Part shown: positions 16,149-25,423 of the stretch, piece by piece | How the letters are laid out: each line of letters begins with the position of its first letter | Numbering within the stretch: the first letter of the stretch is position 1 | Assembly: GCF_003259505.1 (NCBI RefSeq) | Contig: NZ_QLLK01000002.1 | Coordinates: 133,387-197,386 of the forward strand | DNA: 64,000 bases | Direction: 5' to 3' | DNA from: Algoriphagus yeomjeoni | GTDB lineage: Bacteria > Bacteroidota > Bacteroidia > Cytophagales > Cyclobacteriaceae | The notes under the pieces: generated by a model | Database searches by the model: none | What the model saw: only the letters and a program-made list of their open reading frames with translations | Told to the model about the DNA's origin: nothing | Made by a program: the position numbers and the translations under genes

Positions 16149-17498
16149 TTAGGCTTTTTTCATTCTTACAAAATAATCCTTCATCGCAATCCGCACTTTT
16201 GGAGCAAGGTAAATTGTCGAAATCATCGTAGGTACAGCCATAATCGCATACATTCCATCCACCAAACTTATCACTACATCGAGCGATGCTACGGCACCTG
16301 CTACAATTGTAATCAAATAGAAGTAATTGTAATAATCTGCTTTTTTGGCTCCAAATAAATAACCAAAGCACTTATGTCCATAGTATGAATAGGTAAACAT
16401 AGTAGATAATGCAAAAACTAAAACGGCGATCATCAATAGATATCTACCATACTGAGGGATAGCCAAATCAAATGCAGCCAACGTAAGTCTGACACCGTCT
16501 TTTTCGGTGGATTCCCAAACGCCTGTGAGCATAATCACCAAGGCCGTAAGCGTACAAACTACAATCGTATCTATAAATGGACCTAACATTGCTATCAAAC
16601 CCTCACGAATAGGTTCGTTATTTTTAGAAGCGCCATGGACCATAGGTGCAGTTCCTATCCCAGCTTCGTTTGAAAATGCTGCTCTACGGGCACCAATGAC
16701 TATTACCGCTCCTACTGCACCACCCGCCATTGCCTCGCCGGTAAATGCATCAGTAACTATTCTCAAAAGCATTTCAGGCACATCACCGATGTATTTGAAA
16801 ACAATAATGATCACTGTCACAAAATAAAGACCAACCATAAAAGGAACCATCTTAGAGGCTACTCCAGCGATTCTCTTGATACCTCCTAGAATAACAATCG
16901 CGACTAGTACCATCATGGTAATTCCTATGATCCAACGCGTTTTATCTCCTTCATCTAAGCCTGCCGGCTCCAAAATTACCGTTCTTAGTACTGCTGTTAA
17001 TTGATTAGCTTGGAAAATAGCGAGCAAGCCTAAGACTCCTGCTGTACAAAAAATCACAGAAAGGAATTTCCATTTTTTACCCATCCCCTCTTCAATTACA
17101 TACATGGGACCTCCTTGTATTTGCCCCTCAGAATCTTTACCACGATACATGATGGCAAGGCTACAGGTGTAAAACTTGGTAGCCATTCCCACAAATGCTG
17201 ATACCCACATCCAAAAAATAGCTCCCGGTCCTCCCATATTAATTGCAATGGCAACACCACTAATATTCCCCAGTCCTACAGTTGCGGCGATTGCCGAAGA
17301 CAAAGCTTGAAAAGAGGATATCTGTCCAGGCATTAAACTATCATCATATTTTCCTCTAAGCAAACCTATAGCATGTCCAATCTTTCGAAAAGGAACAAAT
17401 CCAGAATGCACCAGTAGTAGCAGTCCACCCCCCATTAAAATGACAAGCATTGGAGTACCCCAAATCCAATCTGCGAAGGATATAATGTAATCGCCCAT
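16149..17498 (-). CDS. Sodium:alanine/glycine symporter (AGCS family)
   Basis: A polytopic inner-membrane transporter of 449 residues with about ten hydrophobic helices. AGCS marks include FQALSSAIAATVGLGNISGV near residue 63 (discriminating N-rich loop), GGPGAIFWMWVSAFVGMATKF, and RAAFSNEAGIGTAPMVHGAS near residue 270. The family imports alanine or glycine with Na+. It sits immediately upstream of glycerate kinase, with 3 bases between the genes. The link between the two substrates is not obvious. Family call firm, exact substrate uncertain. Confidence 0.93.
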   Translation of the reverse strand: MGDYIISFADWIWGTPMLVILMGGGLLLLVHSGFVPFRKIGHAIGLLRGKYDDSLMPGQISSFQALSSAIAATVGLGNISGVAIAINMGGPGAIFWMWVSAFVGMATKFYTCSLAIMYRGKDSEGQIQGGPMYVIEEGMGKKWKFLSVIFCTAGVLGLLAIFQANQLTAVLRTVILEPAGLDEGDKTRWIIGITMMVLVAIVILGGIKRIAGVASKMVPFMVGLYFVTVIIIVFKYIGDVPEMLLRIVTDAFTGEAMAGGAVGAVIVIGARRAAFSNEAGIGTAPMVHGASKNNEPIREGLIAMLGPFIDTIVVCTLTALVIMLTGVWESTEKDGVRLTLAAFDLAIPQYGRYLLMIAVLVFALSTMFTYSYYGHKCFGYLFGAKKADYYNYFYLITIVAGAVASLDVVISLVDGMYAIMAVPTMISTIYLAPKVRIAMKDYFVRMKKA

Positions 17499-17610
17499 TA
17501 AAATATTCTAGTTAAAGCAATCGAATTGATTGACTGTATGATTTTAAAATTAACATCCATATTAGGTTCATTTTAATGAAAATCAAAGAATATAGACGGC
17601 TATGCAAACA

Positions 17611-17634
17611 AAAACCCGACAGAAGCCGGGTTTT
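17611..17634 (-). terminator. Terminator of the hexosaminidase gene
   Basis: An 8-bp stem AAAACCCG/CGGGTTTT (17611-17618 with 17627-17634) is followed, on the minus strand, by a run of T's. It lies 18 bases beyond the hexosaminidase stop. Confidence 0.82.
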
Positions 17635-17652
17635 AAAATTCACTGATTATAA

Positions 17653-19251
17653 TTACCAATCGACTTTTGGAGACCGATAGAATTCTATTCCATTGATATC
17701 CCAACGTTTACCTTGCAAAGCGACTCTCTTTTTGAAATCATCCCAATTTCTCCTTTCATTACTTGACCATGCTACTTCAGCTAAAGCTGCCAATCTTGGA
17801 AAGGCCATATATTCGATTTCGGAACGATTAGTAATCGTTTCGGTCCATAGTGGAGCTTCTACTCCAAGGATGTCAGATTTATTTATGCCATCTGCATAGG
17901 TAGCTGGATCCCAATTATACGAATCATCTAGCTCGATATAGGCAGCCCAATGTAGTCCAAGCCTAGATGTAGAATCATACTGCATATCTAAATAAGCTCT
18001 TTTAGCTGGTGACATCAGAATTTGATTTCCTTGTTCTTTCGCCAACTTGGCATTTTCTTCCAAAGCCCAAAACTGAGCTACAGTTCCAGGAGCCAATTTA
18101 GCAGTAGCTATTTCATCCCAGCCTATGCTAGTCTTACCATATTTGGTAACAATTTCCTGAACTCGCTCCACGAAGTAGATGTAATCGTCCTTCTCAGTAA
18201 CATGAGACTCATCTCCTCCAATATGAATGTACGGGCCTGGTGTAAGTGCTACAAGCTCCTTAATCACATCTTCTACAAAAGTGTAAGTGATCTCTTTATT
18301 CGTCGCAAATGTGCTGAACCCCACTTCAATTCCAGTATAAAGCTCGGCTGGTTGAGGGTTCTTATCAAGGATATCAAAATCAATTTTACCCTCTGTCATC
18401 GTGGCAAAATCTCCGTCTGGCAAATTCACTCCTGGGTTTAGCTCAGCATAGGCAGCCAGAGCAGCATTTGTGTGACCGGGCATGTCAATTTCAGGCACTA
18501 CGGTAATAAATCTATCTGCTGCATATTGGATTATCTCTTTGTAATCCTCCTGTGTGAAAAAGCCACCCTCAGTCCCTCCAACTTCAGTCTTCCCTCCAAT
18601 TTCAGTTAATTTCGGCCAAGATTTGATTTCAATTCTCCACCCTTGGTCATCGGATAAATGAAGATGCAAGTAGTTTAATTTCAAGCTTCCCATCTGATCG
18701 ATGTAATGCTTCACATCTTCTATGCTTATAAAATGCCTAGCTACATCAAGCATTGCTCCTCTATAAGAAAACTCGGGTTGGTCCTCAATGACACCATTTC
18801 CAATCATCCACTCCGCATCTACTTTTGAAGTATTTTCAATCTCGACTGGTAATGCTTTAATCAGCGTTTGCATTCCATAATACAGGCCAGCTGCAGAAGT
18901 TGAAGCGATTTTCACTTGATCACTGCTGATATTTATACTGTATTTCTCAGAAGCAGCCCCGCTTACCAATTCCAAAATCAAATCACCATTTTCATTCGAA
19001 ACTGGAATTTCGAAACCAGTAGCAGGACGTAACTTATCGGCTAAAAAATTTCCAACACGAGACAAATCATTTCCTTCACCAATTAATTGAATAGAAGAAG
19101 TAGACTCTAATTCAAAAGCTCCTGACGATGGGGAAATCAAAGTGGGAATTGGAATGATGCCCGCTTCATCTAGTTTAACTGAATTTGGAGCTTGGCACGA
19201 ACTAATAGAAAATGCTGCAAGTACAGCAAATGTCCAAAGAGAATATTTCAT
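17653..19251 (-). CDS. Beta-N-acetylhexosaminidase, GH20, lipoprotein
   Basis: The enzyme removes terminal GlcNAc/GalNAc residues from glycans such as chitin oligomers. The 532-residue chain has a lipoprotein signal (SISSC, Cys19), so it is membrane-anchored in the envelope. A GH20b-like N-terminal domain covers about residues 30-155, followed by the TIM barrel (FSYRGAMLDVARHFI). The catalytic Asp-Glu pair is Asp347-Glu348 in HIGGDESHV. The substrate-holding region WDEIATAKLAPG and a C-terminal WT are present. It is transcribed alone, divergent from the Gfo/Idh gene. Confidence 0.95.
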   Translation of the reverse strand: MKYSLWTFAVLAAFSISSCQAPNSVKLDEAGIIPIPTLISPSSGAFELESTSSIQLIGEGNDLSRVGNFLADKLRPATGFEIPVSNENGDLILELVSGAASEKYSINISSDQVKIASTSAAGLYYGMQTLIKALPVEIENTSKVDAEWMIGNGVIEDQPEFSYRGAMLDVARHFISIEDVKHYIDQMGSLKLNYLHLHLSDDQGWRIEIKSWPKLTEIGGKTEVGGTEGGFFTQEDYKEIIQYAADRFITVVPEIDMPGHTNAALAAYAELNPGVNLPDGDFATMTEGKIDFDILDKNPQPAELYTGIEVGFSTFATNKEITYTFVEDVIKELVALTPGPYIHIGGDESHVTEKDDYIYFVERVQEIVTKYGKTSIGWDEIATAKLAPGTVAQFWALEENAKLAKEQGNQILMSPAKRAYLDMQYDSTSRLGLHWAAYIELDDSYNWDPATYADGINKSDILGVEAPLWTETITNRSEIEYMAFPRLAALAEVAWSSNERRNWDDFKKRVALQGKRWDINGIEFYRSPKVDW

Positions 19252-19504
19252 AGCGTAAAGATTTAAGTAAACTTAATCTATTTTTTTTAATAAGTTTATT
19301 CAATCAAATTGAATTTATAATAAAACAAATAATCCACGTCTCTTATACAACCTTGCATGGAATACAGCCAGTATTTTTATAAATGGGTTCAAGAATGTGA
19401 GGAGTTTTTAATAATTTCAAATTTCTCACGGTGAAAAGAATGTTTTATTTGACCTACTTTCCCACAAAAAGACAAAAAACCCTTTTAACATAATCAACAA
19501 AAAA

Positions 19505-20962
19505 ATGAAAAATAATAGCTCAGGTTCTGGGAGCTCCCGGAGAAAGTTCCTTAAAGGCAGTGCGTTAGCTGCCGCCGGATTTTACATTGTACCAAGAAAT
19601 GTTTTAGGCGGACCAGGATTTATAGCACCAAGTGACAAGCTTCGAGTTGCCAGTATAGGTGTTGGTGGAATGGGAGGTGGTGACGTGCGCGGAATTACCA
19701 GAACTGAAAAGGCAGATTTTATCGCGCTTTGTGATGTGGATGATAGCAGAGCAAAAGGAAGTAGAGAATTGCATCCTAAAGCAAAATACTATAAGGATTT
19801 CCGAGAGATGCTGGACAAAGAAGGAAACAATATTGATGCAGTCACTGTGTCAACTCCCGACCATACACATGCTGTAGCCGCTATGGCAGCTATGAAAATG
19901 GGAAAACATGTCTATGTTCAAAAACCTCTTGCTCACGATATCTACGAGGCTAGAATGCTCACACAAGCTGCCGAAAAATACAAAGTAGTAACTCAAATGG
20001 GTAATCAAGGTTCCTCTGGAGATGGGGTTCGTAAAATGGTAGAATGGTATGATGCAGGCTTGATTGGCGAAGCTACTAAGGTATATACCTGGACTAATAG
20101 ACCTGTTTGGCCTCAAGGTATCCAATGGCCAAAAGAGCCTGTCACTCCTCCAACCGATTTGGATTGGGACCTATGGCTTGGTACAGCCCCGTACAAAGAT
20201 TATGTGGGCAACCTAGTGCCATTTAACTGGAGAGGTTGGTGGGATTATGGTACTGGAGCACTTGGTGACATGGCCTGCCATATCATGGAGCCTCCATTCC
20301 GAGTATTAGATCTCGGTTATCCGGTATCTGCCGAATGTTCCGTTGGGTCAGTTTATGTAGGCGAATTTCAAAGAGGATATTTCCCTGAAAGCTGTCCTCC
20401 TTCTTCGCATATCACATTGCGATTCGCTAGACCTGGAAAGGAAGACCTTGAATTCCACTGGATGGACGGCGGAATTCAACCGAATAGACCTGAGGAACTT
20501 GCTCCAAATGAGCAAATGGGTGATGGTGGAAATGGGGTAATCATAGAGGGCACAAAAGGAAAAATGATGTGCTCGACCTATGGTATTAACCCTCAGCTTC
20601 TTCCTACTTCAAAGACAAAGGATATCAATGTACCAGAAACCCTTTACCGAGTACCTGGAGGAGATAATGGGCATTATAATAACTGGGTTGAAGCTTGTAT
20701 TGCGGGTTATGGATCTAAGGAATATAAAAACTTGAGCTCTCCTTTCTCTATCGCTGGTCCACTTACTGAATCAGTTTTGATGGGAAATCTTGCCATTAGA
20801 AGCTATGACTATAGAACACCAAAACCAGATAACGCCAATGAATTTGACTACCCTGGAAGAGGAATCAAACTGGTTTGGGATGGTCCAAATATGAAGGTGA
20901 CGAACTTTGAGCCTGCTAATCAATTTGTAAGAAGGGATTATCGAGGAGACTTCTCGCTTTAA
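19505..20962 (+). CDS. Tat-exported Gfo/Idh/MocA-family oxidoreductase
   Basis: The 485-residue protein starts with a twin-arginine signal (SRRKFLK at 11-17, then an alanine-rich run), so it is probably exported folded with its NAD(P). The Rossmann loop GVGGMGGGD is at 52-60, PDHTH at 118-122, and the catalytic-type lysine is Lys140 in VQKPLAHD, the EKP-like motif of the family. The C-terminal half is the Bacteroidota secreted subtype with W/G/P-rich segments (NWRGWWDYGTGALGDMACH). The substrate is likely a sugar or sugar acid, unknown. A strong terminator follows. Confidence 0.93.
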   Translation: MKNNSSGSGSSRRKFLKGSALAAAGFYIVPRNVLGGPGFIAPSDKLRVASIGVGGMGGGDVRGITRTEKADFIALCDVDDSRAKGSRELHPKAKYYKDFREMLDKEGNNIDAVTVSTPDHTHAVAAMAAMKMGKHVYVQKPLAHDIYEARMLTQAAEKYKVVTQMGNQGSSGDGVRKMVEWYDAGLIGEATKVYTWTNRPVWPQGIQWPKEPVTPPTDLDWDLWLGTAPYKDYVGNLVPFNWRGWWDYGTGALGDMACHIMEPPFRVLDLGYPVSAECSVGSVYVGEFQRGYFPESCPPSSHITLRFARPGKEDLEFHWMDGGIQPNRPEELAPNEQMGDGGNGVIIEGTKGKMMCSTYGINPQLLPTSKTKDINVPETLYRVPGGDNGHYNNWVEACIAGYGSKEYKNLSSPFSIAGPLTESVLMGNLAIRSYDYRTPKPDNANEFDYPGRGIKLVWDGPNMKVTNFEPANQFVRRDYRGDFSL

Positions 20963-20968
20963 AAAATC

Positions 20969-21004
20969 AAAACGGCTTTGAAATAACTTTCAAAGCCGTT
21001 TTAC
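20969..21004 (+). terminator. Intrinsic terminator after the Gfo/Idh gene
   Basis: A 15-bp perfect stem (20969-20983 with 20988-21002, loop TAAC), among the strongest hairpins in the window, with A's before and T's at the end of the arm. It starts 6 bases after the stop. Confidence 0.92.
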
Positions 21005-21068
21005 TTCATATCTGAAAATAGTTAAATCAGGTCTAAAACTGTTACTGATCACTGAGACTGAATACTGC

Positions 21069-22694
21069 TTATCGTTCTACTTCCAGTTCTACTCTTCTAT
21101 TTTTAGACCTTCCCACTTCAGTTGAGTTAGAAGCAGTTGGCCTAGTGCCTCCCCATCCTGATATCCTTAAGCTTTCAAATGGTACTCCTTGCTCAATTAA
21201 GAAATCCCTTACACTGCTCGCTCTATCCAACGAAAGCGCCTTATTCAATCCTGGGTCTCCAGCACTGTCTGTGTGTCCATGAATTCTAAGTTTCATAGCT
21301 GGATTTTCCAATAGGAATCCCGCTAGTTCAGTCAAAGTTGCTTTGGTATCCTCTCCTTCCAGTTCTGCTGTTCCTCGCTTGAAACTTACATTTTCAAGTA
21401 ATATCATACTCCCAGACTCAGCTTTGGTCATGAGCACTACTGTTGGCTCATCTGTTTTAATTTGACTGATTAAAACAGTCTTTGGAAAATATCCTTCAGC
21501 ATTGATCTTGACCTCTTTCAGCTGTGACCCTGCTAGTTCTGATAACATAAGAGAATCAGAAGCATTTTTAGAAACTGTTGTTTCGCCTACTTTCCAACTA
21601 ATAGAAAAAGGAACCAAGGTCTTATTTTTAGCATCTACAACAAACCAAGAAATAGGATTTTCTTCCTGCTCTATTTCCTGTTCTGCAACCTTTACTTCTG
21701 GAAAACCAACTGCTGAAGAAGGATAAATAGGCACCATAGAAACCGTTTTAGCTGAAGTCGACTTTTCAATAGCAGCCACAGGATCAGGATCTTGGGTAAT
21801 AATTGCATCGGGAATTTCGAGAGGAACAATTGTCTCGAAAGTCAACAAATCAGCGAAGCCATCACTATTCTGAGTACTAGTCCAAACTACTTCTCCTTCA
21901 TTAATAAAGGTCACCGAGACTTCAGATCCTGGCGAACTCACTTGCTGCCAAATCATAGGTTTACTCCATTTATTCCAGCCATCACCTAGGCGTTTTGCTA
22001 TAAAAATATCCTTTCCACTTGCACCTTCATGCATGTTAGAAGAGAAGTATAATTCTCCTGATTTGTTATTGTAGTAAGGACTCATCTCCTGTCCAATAGT
22101 ATTGACACCTGATCCTATATTAACAGGTTTTGACCATTCTACAGGTCCTAGTTTCTCGCTCACGTAGATATCTTCATTTCCCATTGAATCCTTTCCTTTT
22201 GCAGATAAAAAAATAACTTTTCCTGCGGATCCTACTCGTCCAGATACCTTCCCTGCGAGTTCTTCCAAACCTGGCATTGATACTTGACGAAGAAAATTCC
22301 AGTCTTTACCAAATTTGGAATATTGATATATTCCGAATCTCTCTCCTCCTGTGTGATACACCAAAAGTGTAAGTAGATCCTCTAGCCCAAGTGAAAAATC
22401 ATAACCACCTGTGCTCAAATCAGAGCGATGGACAGCTTCTTGCCACTCTCCAGCTTCAGATTTTTTGGTCATCCAAATATCTCCTGGGTCGGTGACTCCA
22501 CCTATATTATCAGGGTGAAAAGCACGGGTGAAAAGCAAGGTATTATCTCCAATCCAAACAGGATTCATGTCATCCTGAGGGCTATTTGCACCAGAAAGAG
22601 AAACGACCTCCTGGGCTTGAAGATTAAATGAAAAGCAAAAAGCAAGTAGCATGACGCCACTTGCTTTTTGAAATACGTTATTAAATTTTCTCAT
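21069..22694 (-). CDS. OmpA-family protein with PD40-like repeats
   Basis: The 541-residue protein has a signal peptide (to about residue 27, NLQAQ), then WD40/PD40-type beta-propeller repeats (residues ~30-290, with DDMNPVWIGDNTLLF, EMSPYYNNKSGELYFSSN), a middle beta domain, and a C-terminal OmpA peptidoglycan-binding domain (about 430-541). The latter has IHGHTDSAGDPGLNKALSLDRA and GRSKNRRVELEVE, the diaminopimelate-binding signature. It should tether the outer membrane to the cell wall. The start lies 3 bases after the deoxyhypusine synthase homologue's stop, so they share a transcript. Confidence 0.92.
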   Translation of the reverse strand: MRKFNNVFQKASGVMLLAFCFSFNLQAQEVVSLSGANSPQDDMNPVWIGDNTLLFTRAFHPDNIGGVTDPGDIWMTKKSEAGEWQEAVHRSDLSTGGYDFSLGLEDLLTLLVYHTGGERFGIYQYSKFGKDWNFLRQVSMPGLEELAGKVSGRVGSAGKVIFLSAKGKDSMGNEDIYVSEKLGPVEWSKPVNIGSGVNTIGQEMSPYYNNKSGELYFSSNMHEGASGKDIFIAKRLGDGWNKWSKPMIWQQVSSPGSEVSVTFINEGEVVWTSTQNSDGFADLLTFETIVPLEIPDAIITQDPDPVAAIEKSTSAKTVSMVPIYPSSAVGFPEVKVAEQEIEQEENPISWFVVDAKNKTLVPFSISWKVGETTVSKNASDSLMLSELAGSQLKEVKINAEGYFPKTVLISQIKTDEPTVVLMTKAESGSMILLENVSFKRGTAELEGEDTKATLTELAGFLLENPAMKLRIHGHTDSAGDPGLNKALSLDRASSVRDFLIEQGVPFESLRISGWGGTRPTASNSTEVGRSKNRRVELEVER

Positions 22695-22697
22695 AAT

Positions 22698-23669
22698 TTA
22701 TTGATCCAGCACAATGGCAAATACCAGAGGTGCTACAATCGTTGCATCAGATTCGATAATGAATTTCGGAGTATCGATTCCTAATTTGCCCCACGTGATC
22801 TTTTCATTTGGAACAGCCCCAGAATACGAACCATAAGAAGTGGTCGAATCAGAGATTTGGCAGAAATAGCCCCAAAGCGGCACATTGTCTCTTTGCAAAT
22901 CCTGATGCAACATCGGCACCACACATATAGGGAAGTCTCCTGCAATTCCCCCGCCAATCTGGAAAAATCCGATGGTACTTTCGTCAGTTGCAGTATTTGT
23001 ATACCACTCTGCTAGGTACATCATGTACTCAATTCCACTTCTTACCGTATGCACATTCTTCACATCTCCAGAGATCACATGCCCTGCAAACATGTTTCCC
23101 AAAGTGGAATCTTCCCATCCTGGGACTATGATTGGAATATTCTTTTTAGCTGCTTCTAGCAACCAACTATCTTTCGGGTCGATTTGATAAGAATCTTCTA
23201 GCTTTCCTGAAAGTAAAATTTTATAGAAAAATTCATGAGGAAAAAATGCCTCTCCAGCTTGATCAGCTATCACCCACTCTTCCAAAATTACATTTTCAAT
23301 TCTTCTCATGGCTTCCATTTCTGGAATGCAGGTATCAGTAACACGGTTCATGTGTCTTTCCACCAAATCCTGCTCTTGCGCTGGAGTTAGCTCACGGTAA
23401 TTTGGAATACGCTCATAATAATCATGTGCAACCAAATTGAACACATCTTCTTCCAAGTTTGCGCCAGTACAGGTAATAATTTGGATTTTATCTTGACGGA
23501 TCATCTCTGCAAGGGAAATACCCAGCTCAGCTGTGGACATAGCACCCGCTAAAGTTACCATCATCTTACCACCATTATCCAAATGGCTTTTGTATCCTTC
23601 TGCTGCATCGATCAATGCAGCTGCGTTGAAGTGTCTATAATTGTGCTTTAAAAATTCAGTAATTTTCAT
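22698..23669 (-). CDS. Deoxyhypusine synthase family protein
   Basis: The 323-residue protein belongs to the deoxyhypusine synthase (DHS) fold. In eukaryotes and archaea DHS transfers aminobutyl from spermidine to a lysine of eIF5A, a factor bacteria lack. The catalytic lysine region is kept: SGAVPNEKITWGKLGI, with Lys at about residue 295, matching SGA-P-E--SWGKI of human DHS. MMVTLAGAMSTAELG and GGGIAGDF (NAD-binding side) are also present. I chose ATG 23669 because the upstream ATG at 23732 lies inside the terminator of the preceding gene. Substrate unknown; it could act on polyamines. Co-transcribed with the OmpA gene. Confidence 0.9.
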   Translation of the reverse strand: MKITEFLKHNYRHFNAAALIDAAEGYKSHLDNGGKMMVTLAGAMSTAELGISLAEMIRQDKIQIITCTGANLEEDVFNLVAHDYYERIPNYRELTPAQEQDLVERHMNRVTDTCIPEMEAMRRIENVILEEWVIADQAGEAFFPHEFFYKILLSGKLEDSYQIDPKDSWLLEAAKKNIPIIVPGWEDSTLGNMFAGHVISGDVKNVHTVRSGIEYMMYLAEWYTNTATDESTIGFFQIGGGIAGDFPICVVPMLHQDLQRDNVPLWGYFCQISDSTTSYGSYSGAVPNEKITWGKLGIDTPKFIIESDATIVAPLVFAIVLDQ

Positions 23670-23715
23670 TCTATAAATTATCGTTGGAAGGTTAAAATTA
23701 CCCAATTTTTCCCCA

Positions 23716-23742
23716 CAAAAAAACCCAGCCAAGGCCGGGTTT
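23716..23742 (-). terminator. Terminator of the OmpH/Skp gene
   Basis: On the minus strand a 10-bp stem AAACCCGGCC/GGCTGGGTTT (one G-T pair, loop TT; 23721-23742) is followed by seven T's. It separates the Skp gene from the downstream DHS-like gene. Confidence 0.85.
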
Positions 23743-23767
23743 CAATATTTGGAAAATGTATCTCAGT

Positions 23768-24367
23768 TTATTTCACTGTATCTGCAGGAGCTGCAGTATA
23801 ATCTTTATTCAAACCTTCAATAACCGACTCAGTGATATCCAAAGCATCATTACCATACCATACAGCACCACCTCTAGTGTAGCTCAAAACCATTGTTAGC
23901 TCATTCGTTTCAGCATAGGTCTTAATATAAGATTGAACTCTATCGTAAACTTCGCTGTAAAGTGCTGCTTCGTCGGCTGATAATTCTTGCATCAAATTAT
24001 CACGGTAAGTCATCAAATTTTGCTCTTTCTTAGCCAATTCTTCCTGCTTAGCTCTAGCTTGATTCGGAGTCATGTTACCGCCAGTCTGTTGGAAAGTTTG
24101 CACTTCCTGCTGAAATCCAGAAGCTCTTCCCTGAAGATCCCCTTCGAATTTCTTTCCTTTCTCAGTAAGCTCTGCAGACTTAGTTTTGAAGTAATCATAT
24201 TTGTTGATTACACTATCTGTGTAAACAAAAGCAATAGTTAAATCACCTTGTGTTACTTCAGATGAAGTGCTGCTTTCAGAAGAGTCAGCAGTTCCTGCAG
24301 TTTCGCAGCCGTATAAAAGCACTGTAGCAAGGCTCAATGCACCGATTAGATTTAGTCCTCTTTTCAC
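23768..24367 (-). CDS. OmpH/Skp-family periplasmic chaperone, lipoprotein form
   Basis: The 199-residue protein resembles Skp/OmpH chaperones that escort outer-membrane proteins. It has a signal with a Cys in LLYGCETAG (Cys21), suggesting a lipoprotein. Residues ~50-185 follow the Skp plan: a short strand (IAFVYTDSVIN), a long charged coiled coil (KGKKFEGDLQGRASGFQQEV...KEQNLMTYRDNLMQ), then a second strand (LTMVLSYTRGGAVWYGNDALDITE) before the last helix. This ending is standard in the family. It has its own terminator. Confidence 0.87.
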   Translation of the reverse strand: MKRGLNLIGALSLATVLLYGCETAGTADSSESSTSSEVTQGDLTIAFVYTDSVINKYDYFKTKSAELTEKGKKFEGDLQGRASGFQQEVQTFQQTGGNMTPNQARAKQEELAKKEQNLMTYRDNLMQELSADEAALYSEVYDRVQSYIKTYAETNELTMVLSYTRGGAVWYGNDALDITESVIEGLNKDYTAAPADTVK

Positions 24368-24465
24368 TTTGTTGATGTTATTGATTACAAGGGCGCAAAT
24401 ATAAAGAAAGTATTGATTTTACAAGAATCATGAGGTGATCAATGGATAAAATAAAGATTTGCTGA

Positions 24466-25368
24466 CTAAAAATAGATATCCTGTGCCAGTCTGTAAACTT
24501 GGGTGTGGGCATCGACTATTTGGGATATTTTCGAAGAATATCCTCCCCCCATACAGCACATAATGGGCGATCGGAGTGATTTGGCCAGATTTAGGACTAA
24601 AGCGTCGCGTCGTTTCACACCATCTACAGTCAGAGCCAGTCTTCCTAATTTATCTGTCTCCAAAACATCCACTCCAGATTGATAAATAATAAAGTCAGGA
24701 GAAAAATCTTTTAAAATACGATTAAGTTGAGCTTCAAGAATCCTAAGGTATTCCACATCATTTGTTCCATCCGGTATAGCACAATCCAAATCAGAAACTT
24801 CCTTTCGCATCGGGTAATTCTTTGCTCCATGCATACTGAATGTAAACACGTTTGGATTTTCTGCAAACAAACTAGCCGTTCCATTTCCTTGATGAACATC
24901 CAAATCAATTACTAGAACATTTTTAGATAACTGATTTTCAATTAAATAATTAGCCGTAACTCCAATATCATTTAACAAGCAAAAACCTTCTCCTTTGTCA
25001 GCATAGGCGTGATGGGTACCACCGGCTATATTCATAGCAATTCCATATTGTATAGCATACTCTGCTGCCTGGACAGAACCATTTAATATTGTTATTTCCC
25101 GTAGAACAAGCTCCTTGGATAATGGAAATCCAGTAGCCCTTACTTCAGATTTTGTCAAACCTAAGTATTGAAGCTTGTTCCAATATTCCTGAGTATGCGT
25201 ATTCAAAATCCATTTTTCATCGATAGGTTTTGGTTCGAAAAAGTTATCCTCCTGTACAATTCCTTCATGTAGTAACTGACCAGGAAGCAACTCATATTTT
25301 TCCATTGGAAACCTATGCCCCTCCGGCAACGGGTGCTTGTAAATCGATGAATAAGCAATTTTTAGCAT
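24466..25368 (-). CDS. Histone-deacetylase-family (AcuC/AphA-like) hydrolase
   Basis: A zinc-dependent deacetylase-fold protein of 300 residues. Active-site features are all visible: GGTHHAYADKGEGFCLLND with His119-His120, metal ligands Asp157 and His159 in IDLDVHQGNGT, and the third ligand Asp234 in SGVDVLETDKLG. Bacterial relatives deacetylate acetylpolyamines, acetoin-related proteins or small amides; the substrate here cannot be read. ATG 25368 is preferred because the upstream ATG at 25389 sits within the terminator of the preceding gene, and MLKIAYSSIYKHPLPEGHRF is where relatives begin. Confidence 0.92.
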   Translation of the reverse strand: MLKIAYSSIYKHPLPEGHRFPMEKYELLPGQLLHEGIVQEDNFFEPKPIDEKWILNTHTQEYWNKLQYLGLTKSEVRATGFPLSKELVLREITILNGSVQAAEYAIQYGIAMNIAGGTHHAYADKGEGFCLLNDIGVTANYLIENQLSKNVLVIDLDVHQGNGTASLFAENPNVFTFSMHGAKNYPMRKEVSDLDCAIPDGTNDVEYLRILEAQLNRILKDFSPDFIIYQSGVDVLETDKLGRLALTVDGVKRRDALVLNLAKSLRSPIMCCMGGGYSSKISQIVDAHTQVYRLAQDIYF

Positions 25369-25369
25369 A

Positions 25370-25397
25370 AAAAAACGCTTGGGAATCACAAGCGTTA
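25370..25397 (-). terminator. Terminator after the acidic hypothetical gene
   Basis: A 7-bp stem AACGCTT/AAGCGTT (25374-25380 with 25390-25396) is followed on the minus strand by T's. Confidence 0.8.
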
Positions 25398-25423
25398 TTT
25401 AGGTGAATTTCTATTGACCTGAA

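Noticed and set aside
23670..23732. Longer N-terminus of the deoxyhypusine synthase homologue
   Set aside because: The extra 21 codons lie inside and next to the terminator of the Skp gene and do not match the family start.
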